The translations under genes and the position numbers were made by a program. A DNA stretch of 20,269 nucleotides from Flavobacteriales bacterium. GTDB taxonomy: Bacteria > Bacteroidota > Bacteroidia > Flavobacteriales > Weeksellaceae. How positions within the stretch are numbered: the first letter of the stretch is position 1; each line of letters starts with the position of its first letter. Under the pieces are notes generated by a model, which made no database searches, had not been told where the DNA came from, and saw only the letters and a list, made by a program, of their open reading frames with translations. Below, in pieces: positions 14,494 through 20,269 of the stretch. The DNA is taken from positions 1-20,269 of the forward strand of contig CAAGLV010000105.1 of assembly GCA_900770875.1 (NCBI GenBank). Direction: 5' to 3'.

Positions 14494-15309
14494 TTAATAT
14501 TGTTCGTTTTGATTTGGGAAATCGGTAGATTTTACATCTTCAACATATTTTCCGATCGCTTCAACAATTTGGTCTTCTAAGTTTAAATATTTACGAACAA
14601 ATTTTGGTTTAAATTCGTTGTTTAATCCTAACATGTCGTGTACAACTAAAACTTGTCCGTCGGTTCCGTTTCCGGCTCCAATACCAATTGTTGGGATAGA
14701 AATTTCTTGTGTTACTTTAGTTGCTAATTCGGCCGGAATTTTTTCCATTACTAAAGAAAAACATCCTAATTCTTCTAACAATTTAGCATCGTCTAATAAT
14801 TTATTTGCTTCGGATTCTTCTTTAGCGCGTACTTTATAAGATCCAAATTGATAAATTGATTGAGGAGTTAAACCTAAATGTCCCATAACCGGAATACCTG
14901 CGTTAACAATGCGACGAATAGATTCTTCGATTTCTTTACCACCTTCTAATTTAATGGCATGAGCACCAGATTCTTTCATGATTCGAACGGCAGATTCTAA
15001 GGCTTTTTGAGGATCTGATTGGTAAGTACCAAAAGGTAAATCTACAACAACTAAAGCACGTTTTGCTCCGCGTACCACACATTGTGCATGATAAATCATT
15101 TGATCTAAGGTAATAGGTAATGTTGTTTCGTGTCCAGCCATTACGTTTGCAGCAGAATCACCAACTAAAATTACTTCGGTACCAGCCTGATCTACTAATG
15201 TTGCCATTGTAAAATCGTAAGCTGTAAGCATCGAAATTTTTTCGCCCTGAAATTTCATTTTGCGTAAAGTTTCAGAAGTAATTCGTTTGATTTCTTTATT
15301 TACAGACAT
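14494..15309 (-). CDS. panB: 3-methyl-2-oxobutanoate hydroxymethyltransferase PanB
   Basis: PanB transfers a hydroxymethyl group from methylenetetrahydrofolate to ketoisovalerate to give ketopantoate, the first committed step of pantothenate and coenzyme A synthesis. The 271-residue length is normal. Expected active-site residues are present: metal ligands Asp51 (VGDSAANV), Asp90 (VVDLPFG) and Glu122 (IKLEGG), Lys120, and the catalytic base Glu189 (VMEKIP). PTIGIGAGNGTDGQVLV near the end is the family's conserved loop. It is cytosolic. The gene stands alone as the first of the minus-strand group, with a promoter element just upstream and divergent from the polysaccharide genes. Its C-terminus extends a little past the family core with STDFPNQNEQY. 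Confidence 0.97.
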   Translation of the reverse strand: MSVNKEIKRITSETLRKMKFQGEKISMLTAYDFTMATLVDQAGTEVILVGDSAANVMAGHETTLPITLDQMIYHAQCVVRGAKRALVVVDLPFGTYQSDPQKALESAVRIMKESGAHAIKLEGGKEIEESIRRIVNAGIPVMGHLGLTPQSIYQFGSYKVRAKEESEANKLLDDAKLLEELGCFSLVMEKIPAELATKVTQEISIPTIGIGAGNGTDGQVLVVHDMLGLNNEFKPKFVRKYLNLEDQIVEAIGKYVEDVKSTDFPNQNEQY

Positions 15310-15327
15310 TTTATTTTATTGTTTTCG

Positions 15328-15335
15328 CAAATTTA
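15328..15335 (-). promoter_or_regulatory. -7 promoter element for panB
   Basis: On the minus strand TAAATTTG (15335 to 15328) matches TAnnTTTG exactly and would give a leader of about 13 bases before the ATG at 15309. The 207-base spacer between panB and rfbB contains nothing else I can name. A weak plus-strand promoter is possible, with TTTG at 15467-15470, a 16-base spacer and TAGATTG at 15487-15493. Confidence 0.45.
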
Positions 15336-15516
15336 AATAAAATAACACGGTAATATCTTTTTTATAAAAAAATAGCATTGATTTTTATTTTGGATAATAA
15401 ATGTAAATATTTCGTGTTTTATTAGTTAACCAACAATTTTAGAAATATATCTTATACATTAATTTTTTTGTATGTTGAATATTTATTAGATTGACCTTAA
15501 ATTAGAAAAAGCTATA

Positions 15517-16563
15517 ATGAATACAATCTTGATAACAGGAGGAGCCGGATTTATTGGTTCGCATGTCGTAAGAGAATTTGTCATCAAATATCCAAACTAT
15601 AAAATAATCAATTTAGATGCTTTAACTTATGCAGGTAATTTAGAGAATTTAAAGGATATCGAAGATTTACCAAATTATCATTTTATTAAAGCTGATATTG
15701 TTGATGCTAAACAAATCTTAGATATTTTTAAAGAGCATCAGCCAGATGGTGTTATTCATTTAGCAGCCGAATCTCATGTCGATCGTTCGATTACAAATCC
15801 GTTAGATTTTGTGATGACTAATGTAATAGGAACGGTAAATCTTTTAAATGCGGCCAAACATATTTGGGCCGATAATTACGAAGGAAAACGTTTTCATCAT
15901 GTTTCTACAGATGAAGTTTTTGGAGCATTAGGAGATGAAGGGTTTTTTACAGAAACTACAAAATACGATCCTCATTCGCCATATTCGGCATCAAAAGCAT
16001 CTTCGGATCATTTTGTACGCGCTTATCATGATACTTATGGTTTACCAATTGTTTTAACGAATTGTTCTAACAATTATGGACCAAATCATTTTCCAGAAAA
16101 ATTAATTCCACTTTGTATTCATAATATCATCAACAATAAACCATTACCAATTTATGGAGATGGTAAATATACGCGCGATTGGTTGTTTGTAATTGACCAT
16201 GCCAAAGCGATTGATTTAGTTTTTCACGAAGGAAAAAATGGAGATTCGTATAATGTTGGTGGATTTAACGAATGGAAAAACATTGATTTAGTGAAAGAAT
16301 TGTGTAAACAAATGGACGAAAAATTGGGCAGAGAAGCAGGAACTTCGGCGCAATTAATCACATTTGTAAAAGATCGTCCAGGACACGATTTACGTTATGC
16401 AATTGATGCAACTAAAATTAACCAAGAATTAGGTTGGAAGCCATCTGTAACCTTCGAACAAGGTTTGTCGAAAACCATCGATTGGTTTTTAGCGAATAAA
16501 GAATGGTTAGAAAATGTAACATCAGGAGATTATCAAAATTATTATCTTAAACAATATAACTAA
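15517..16563 (+). CDS. rfbB: dTDP-glucose 4,6-dehydratase RfbB (RmlB)
   Basis: RfbB turns dTDP-glucose into dTDP-4-keto-6-deoxyglucose, the branch point to rhamnose and many amino or deoxy sugars. The 348-residue length is standard. The NAD-binding glycine motif TGGAGFIGSH is at residues 7-16. The catalytic Thr131-Asp132-Glu133 lie in VSTDEVFG, and the YxxxK pair is Tyr156-Lys160 (PYSASK). The short-chain-dehydrogenase fold and the extended C-terminal substrate part (DRPGHDLRYAIDATK) are intact. It heads the plus-strand polysaccharide unit, 34 bases before rfbA, with an AT-rich leader and no clear promoter. The order rfbB-rfbA without rfbC or rfbD in between leaves open which final sugar is made. 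Confidence 0.97.
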   Translation: MNTILITGGAGFIGSHVVREFVIKYPNYKIINLDALTYAGNLENLKDIEDLPNYHFIKADIVDAKQILDIFKEHQPDGVIHLAAESHVDRSITNPLDFVMTNVIGTVNLLNAAKHIWADNYEGKRFHHVSTDEVFGALGDEGFFTETTKYDPHSPYSASKASSDHFVRAYHDTYGLPIVLTNCSNNYGPNHFPEKLIPLCIHNIINNKPLPIYGDGKYTRDWLFVIDHAKAIDLVFHEGKNGDSYNVGGFNEWKNIDLVKELCKQMDEKLGREAGTSAQLITFVKDRPGHDLRYAIDATKINQELGWKPSVTFEQGLSKTIDWFLANKEWLENVTSGDYQNYYLKQYN

Positions 16564-16597
16564 TTAAGCAACTTTTTTAATTAGTCAACTTAACTTT

Positions 16598-17458
16598 ATG
16601 AAAGGAATTATACTTGCCGGAGGATCTGGAACACGTCTTTATCCTTTAACTATTGCTGTTAGTAAACAATTAATGCCTGTGTACGATAAACCAATGATTT
16701 ATTATCCTTTATCTACATTACTTTTAGCAGGTATTAAAGATATTTTAATTATAACAACGCCTCATGATTCGGAGCCTTTTCAGCGTTTATTGGGTGATGG
16801 ATCGCAAATTGGTTGTAAGATACAATATGCCGTTCAGCCAAGTCCAGATGGATTAGCACAAGCTTTTATTATTGGCGAAAAATTTATAGGTAACGATTCG
16901 GTTGCCTTGGTTTTAGGCGATAATATTTTTTACGGAACAGGTTTAGAAGAACTATTAGAAAGTAAAACCAATGTAAAAGGAGGTTGTGTTTTTGCATATC
17001 AAGTGGCCGATCCCGAGCGTTATGGTGTGGTAGATTTTGATGTAAATAATAAAGCATTATCAATCGAAGAAAAACCTTTAGAACCAAAATCAAATTACGC
17101 AGTTCCAGGGTTATATTTTTATGATAATCAAGTGGTAGAAATAGCAAAAAATCTTGAGCCTTCTCCTCGTGGTGAATTAGAAATTACAGATGTCAACAAA
17201 ATTTATTTAGAAAAAGGTGAATTAGAAGTTGGTATTATGGACCGTGGAACGGCTTGGTTAGATACAGGTACGTTTGAATCGTTGCACGAAGCATCGGAAT
17301 TTGTTCGCGTCATCGAAAAACGCCAAGGAGTTTCGGTTTCTTGTATCGAAGAAATTGCTTACCGAAAAGGTTTTATCAATAAAGAGCAATTGTTAGTTGC
17401 CGCCGATAAATATGGTAAAAGTGGTTATGGTTCTTATTTAAAATCGATCGCAGAGTAA
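16598..17458 (+). CDS. rfbA: Glucose-1-phosphate thymidylyltransferase RfbA (RmlA)
   Basis: RfbA joins glucose-1-phosphate and dTTP into dTDP-glucose, the substrate of RfbB. The 286-residue length is normal for the short RmlA form. The nucleotide-binding loop GGSGTRLYP is at 8-16, followed by SKQLMPVYDKPM. Metal-binding Asp108 lies in GDNIFYG, and EEKP at 157-160 and the LDTG motif with Asp222 are present. It follows rfbB by 34 bases and precedes the ABC permease by four, so all belong to one transcription unit. The start is preceded by AT-rich DNA without a Shine-Dalgarno sequence. Confidence 0.97.
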   Translation: MKGIILAGGSGTRLYPLTIAVSKQLMPVYDKPMIYYPLSTLLLAGIKDILIITTPHDSEPFQRLLGDGSQIGCKIQYAVQPSPDGLAQAFIIGEKFIGNDSVALVLGDNIFYGTGLEELLESKTNVKGGCVFAYQVADPERYGVVDFDVNNKALSIEEKPLEPKSNYAVPGLYFYDNQVVEIAKNLEPSPRGELEITDVNKIYLEKGELEVGIMDRGTAWLDTGTFESLHEASEFVRVIEKRQGVSVSCIEEIAYRKGFINKEQLLVAADKYGKSGYGSYLKSIAE

Positions 17459-17462
17459 GCTT

Positions 17463-18323
17463 ATGCAAAATATACAACCTAAATCGCAAGAATGGACTAA
17501 AGTAATTGAATCTAAACACAGTCTTTTTGATTTAGAATTGAAAGAAGTTTGGAGATATAAAGATTTAGTTTACATGTTGGTTAAACGAGATTTTGTAACC
17601 TCGTTTAAGCAAACAATTTTAGGACCTTTATGGTTCTTTATCAATCCAATTTTTACTACAGTAATGTATGTAATTGTATTTGGAAATATTGCCAATTTAT
17701 CAACAGACGGAGCGCCTAAAATGGCTTTCTACTTAGCTGGTGTAACGCTTTGGAATTATTTTTCGTCTTGTTTAACATCCTCATCTAATGTTTTTAGAGG
17801 TAATGCATCCATCTTCGGGAAAGTTTATTTTCCGAGGTTAGTAATGCCAGTATCAATTGTTGTATCTAACTTGATGCGATTCGGCGTTCAGTTTGCGTTA
17901 TTTCTTATCGTACTACTTTATTATTTAATTGTAGAACAAAACGTTCATCCAAATTTATGGATTTTAGCTACTCCATTTTTAATTGTATTAATGGCTGCAT
18001 TTGCCATGGGAACAGGAATGATTTTTTCGGCCATGACGACTAAATATAAAGACATTTCGATGTTATTATCTTTTGGTGTCTCGTTATATATGTACATAAC
18101 ACCTGTTGTATATCCGGTTTCGTCAATTCCCGAAAAATACCGATGGATTGCAGAATATAATCCTTTAACAGGAATTTTCGAATGTTTTAAATATGCCTAT
18201 TTAGGTGTTGGCGATTTTACTTTAGGAATGCTAATGTATTCTACAACATTTATTTTAATCATCTTATTTATTGGGATAATTATTTTTAATAAAGTAGAAA
18301 AATCGTTTATGGATACGGTTTAA
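17463..18323 (+). CDS. wzm: Polysaccharide ABC exporter permease (Wzm-like, ABC-2 type)
   Basis: This 286-residue protein is the membrane subunit of an ABC-2 exporter that moves lipid-linked glycan across the inner membrane. It has an N-terminal amphipathic cytoplasmic region (ELKEVWRYKDLVYMLVKRDF). About six membrane segments follow, near 55-75, 88-110, 131-155, 167-190, 198-218 and 258-276. GPLWFFINPIF and the ITPVVYPVSSIPEKYRWI loop are typical of the Wzm/TagG family. It begins four bases after rfbA and is followed after 15 bases by its ATPase, so it is the standard exporter pair. The substrate may be an O-antigen, capsule or other surface glycan; a Wzm/Wzt pair usually means ABC-dependent rather than Wzx/Wzy-dependent assembly. 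Confidence 0.93.
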   Translation: MQNIQPKSQEWTKVIESKHSLFDLELKEVWRYKDLVYMLVKRDFVTSFKQTILGPLWFFINPIFTTVMYVIVFGNIANLSTDGAPKMAFYLAGVTLWNYFSSCLTSSSNVFRGNASIFGKVYFPRLVMPVSIVVSNLMRFGVQFALFLIVLLYYLIVEQNVHPNLWILATPFLIVLMAAFAMGTGMIFSAMTTKYKDISMLLSFGVSLYMYITPVVYPVSSIPEKYRWIAEYNPLTGIFECFKYAYLGVGDFTLGMLMYSTTFILIILFIGIIIFNKVEKSFMDTV

Positions 18324-18338
18324 TTTAAATAATTAAAG

Positions 18339-19634
18339 ATGTCAAAAAATATAGTATTAGATATAGAAAATGTTTCGAAACAGTATCGATTAGGAGAAGT
18401 AGGAACAGGAACGCTTCAGCACGATTTAAAACGTTGGTGGGCCAATGTAACCGGTAAAGAAGATCCGTTTCTTAAAATTGGCGAAACAAATGATCGCACT
18501 TCGAAAGGAAGCTCGGATTATGTTTGGGCTTTAAAAGATATTAATTTTCAGATCGAAGAAGGGCAAGCAGTTGGTATCATTGGGCGTAATGGTGCAGGTA
18601 AATCTACATTATTAAAATTACTTTCGCGTGTTACAAAACCAACAACAGGTTCTATAAAATATAAAGGCCGAATAGCTTCTTTATTAGAAGTTGGTACTGG
18701 ATTTCATCCTGAAATGACAGGGCGTGAAAACATTTATTTAAACGGAGCAATCTTAGGGATGACGCGCAAAGAGATTACCCGAAAATTCGACGAAATTGTA
18801 GACTTTGCTGGTGTAGAACGTTACATCGATACGCCGGTTAAGCGTTATTCGTCGGGTATGTATGTTCGTTTAGCTTTTGCGGTTGCCGCACATTTAGAAT
18901 CCGAAATTTTAATTGTAGATGAGGTTTTAGCTGTTGGTGATGCCGAGTTTCAGAAAAAATGTTTGGGTAAAATGGGCGATGTGACTAAAGGAGAAGGGAG
19001 AACAATTCTTTTTGTAAGCCATAATATGGACTCTATGATGAAATTATGTAATACGGGAATTTTTATGGAAAACGGTTTAATTAATTACAGAGGGGACATA
19101 GATACGTGTGTAAGAAAATATTTTAATTATAACCAAATGGTTAATAGTATTTGCTATGAAGATGATATAATAAAATGTAATAATTTTAAATTGAAATCCA
19201 ATAATTATATAACGTCTAAATCAGAACAAAATAAGCAAGTGTTTATAAATGGAGAAGATTTAATTTTTGAATTATATTTTGATTTAAAAGAATCATTTAA
19301 AAATTTAGGCTTTTGTTTTGCTATATATGATCAATATGATAATTGTGTTACAGCAATTAATACTTATCATATTAATGATGTTTTTAAAAGTTTGCATAAA
19401 GGTTCTTTTAAATTAGAGTTTTCAATACCTAAATACATTTTAAATACAGGAGAATATTCTATAAATATGCATATTAATGATGAAAAAGGAAATTTATTTA
19501 AAATATTAGAAAGAATAAGTTCATTTATAATCACAGATGATGGCTATAGGAGGGGTGATTTTTTTATAGGAAATATCCCTGGACCTTTAGGTTTAGTGCC
19601 TGAAATTAAAATTACTAACCATTATGATTCCTAA
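18339..19634 (+). CDS. wzt: Polysaccharide ABC exporter ATPase with C-terminal substrate domain (Wzt-like)
   Basis: The 431-residue protein powers the exporter. Its nucleotide-binding domain (about 1-245) has Walker A GRNGAGKST (82-90), the signature YSSGM (170-174), Walker B ILIVDE (190-195) and the H-loop His228 in FVSHNM. The remaining part (about 265-425) fits the Wzt C-terminal beta-sandwich that recognises the glycan end in some exporters, for example GEDLIFELYFDL and GSFKLEFSIPKYILNTGEYS. Base composition changes sharply near 19020: counted 60-base lines before it (18541, 18841, 18961) have about 42-43% GC, while lines after it (19201, 19381) have about 20-23%, and Arg codons shift towards AGA/AGG. 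The ATPase part therefore matches its neighbours while the recognition domain does not, suggesting a recombined gene. The last 11 bases overlap the next gene. Confidence 0.93.
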   Translation: MSKNIVLDIENVSKQYRLGEVGTGTLQHDLKRWWANVTGKEDPFLKIGETNDRTSKGSSDYVWALKDINFQIEEGQAVGIIGRNGAGKSTLLKLLSRVTKPTTGSIKYKGRIASLLEVGTGFHPEMTGRENIYLNGAILGMTRKEITRKFDEIVDFAGVERYIDTPVKRYSSGMYVRLAFAVAAHLESEILIVDEVLAVGDAEFQKKCLGKMGDVTKGEGRTILFVSHNMDSMMKLCNTGIFMENGLINYRGDIDTCVRKYFNYNQMVNSICYEDDIIKCNNFKLKSNNYITSKSEQNKQVFINGEDLIFELYFDLKESFKNLGFCFAIYDQYDNCVTAINTYHINDVFKSLHKGSFKLEFSIPKYILNTGEYSINMHINDEKGNLFKILERISSFIITDDGYRRGDFFIGNIPGPLGLVPEIKITNHYDS

Positions 19635-20269
19635 AATAATACATTATTGTTGGTTTGGAGGGAATACTAAATCTCAATTAATCCAAAATTGTATAGAAAC
19701 TTGGAATTTTTTTTTACATGATTACGAAATTATAGAATGGAATGAATCAAATTTTGATATAAATATTTGTCCTTATGTAAAAGAAGCTTTTAAACAAAAA
19801 AAGTGGGCATTTGTTTCTGATTATGTAAGGGCTTATGCATTATATAATTATGGAGGAGTATATTTAGATACAGATGTAGAAATAACATCTACTTTAAATC
19901 AATTTTTAAATCATAAAGCTTTTAGTGGTTTTGAAATTAAAGGTTTTCCTTTTACGGCATTATGGGCTACAGAAAAAGGGCATCATTGGCCCAAAAAAGT
20001 TATAGATTATTATCATAAAAATAAATTTTCTTTAAAAACTAATACGGTTTCCATTACCAAATTACTGATAGAAGATTATGGTTTTAATCCGAATCTTGAT
20101 GAATTACAAATTTATAATGATGATATATATATATACCCATCAAATTTTTTTTGTGTTTCAATAAGAAATTTTGCAATACACCATTTTGAAGGTTCTTGGT
20201 TAAAGAATAATAATGAATTGTATAAAGAATATGTTTTAAGAGAATTCTATTTAAATAAATTTAAGGATA
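19624..20269 (+). CDS. DXD-type glycosyltransferase (GT32/Gly_transf_sug-like), 3' end outside window
   Basis: The frame starts at ATG 19624 and stays open to the window end (215 codons seen). The N-terminus MIPKIIHYCWFGG and the FVSDYVRAYALYNYGGVYLDTDVEI segment with the DXD pair Asp82 and Asp84 are the hallmarks of the sugar-binding DXD glycosyltransferases (Gly_transf_sug, GT32-like) found in capsule and O-antigen loci. Such enzymes add a sugar from a nucleotide donor; donor and acceptor are unknown. The predicted GT-A fold should act at the cytosolic membrane face. The start overlaps the wzt stop by 11 bases, which indicates translational coupling. It is very AT-rich like the wzt 3' part, consistent with acquisition together. 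The C-terminus is missing because the window ends. Confidence 0.88.
   Translation, partial: MIPKIIHYCWFGGNTKSQLIQNCIETWNFFLHDYEIIEWNESNFDINICPYVKEAFKQKKWAFVSDYVRAYALYNYGGVYLDTDVEITSTLNQFLNHKAFSGFEIKGFPFTALWATEKGHHWPKKVIDYYHKNKFSLKTNTVSITKLLIEDYGFNPNLDELQIYNDDIYIYPSNFFCVSIRNFAIHHFEGSWLKNNNELYKEYVLREFYLNKFKD

Noticed and set aside
16560..16584. 8-bp AT-only inverted repeat at the rfbB stop as a terminator
   Set aside because: The stem is AT-only and weak, overlaps the stop codon, and the next gene clearly belongs to the same unit.

Overview
The window looks like a chromosomal piece of a Flavobacteriales bacterium (Bacteroidota; Flavobacteriaceae or Weeksellaceae). Evidence: AT-rich DNA, almost no Shine-Dalgarno sequences before starts, several upstream matches to the Bacteroidota -7 promoter element TAnnTTTG, two GLPGLI-family proteins (a family largely confined to Bacteroidota), signal peptides ending in AQ, and a DUF3467 protein at the left edge. 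The genus cannot be fixed from the sequence alone. No rRNA, tRNA, CRISPR array, insertion sequence or phage gene is visible.

Layout. 1-267 is the end of a DUF3467 gene followed by a strong terminator. 453-1778 encodes a stand-alone acyltransferase (E2) of a 2-oxo-acid dehydrogenase complex. 1867-2836 holds a membrane-anchored unknown protein and a small outer-membrane barrel protein that converge and overlap at their 3' ends. 2959-4473 (minus) is an HtrA/Deg envelope protease. 4638-6441 is a dapF-mltG pair (diaminopimelate epimerase and endolytic transglycosylase) overlapping by 8 bases. 6493-6675 may encode a tiny membrane protein. 6742-11774 (minus) contains two GLPGLI-family secreted proteins, a nicotinamidase (pncA) between them, and a 906-residue TonB-receptor-like barrel protein; this is the least understood group here. 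11841-15309 (minus) has panB, then a tightly packed RluA-type pseudouridine synthase, LpxL-like acyltransferase and family-2 glycosyltransferase. 15517-20269 (plus) is the start of a surface polysaccharide locus: rfbB, rfbA, an ABC exporter (wzm, wzt) and a DXD glycosyltransferase cut by the window edge.

Most genes serve the cell envelope: peptidoglycan precursor and strand processing, periplasmic quality control, lipid A acylation, glycan assembly and export, and outer-membrane barrels. Two places deserve a second look. The GLPGLI/barrel cluster has unknown function. The wzt gene shows a sharp drop in GC at the end of its ATPase domain, which suggests that its substrate-recognition domain and the following glycosyltransferase were exchanged horizontally. 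I found no clearly new multi-gene system; much of the window is ordinary housekeeping content.
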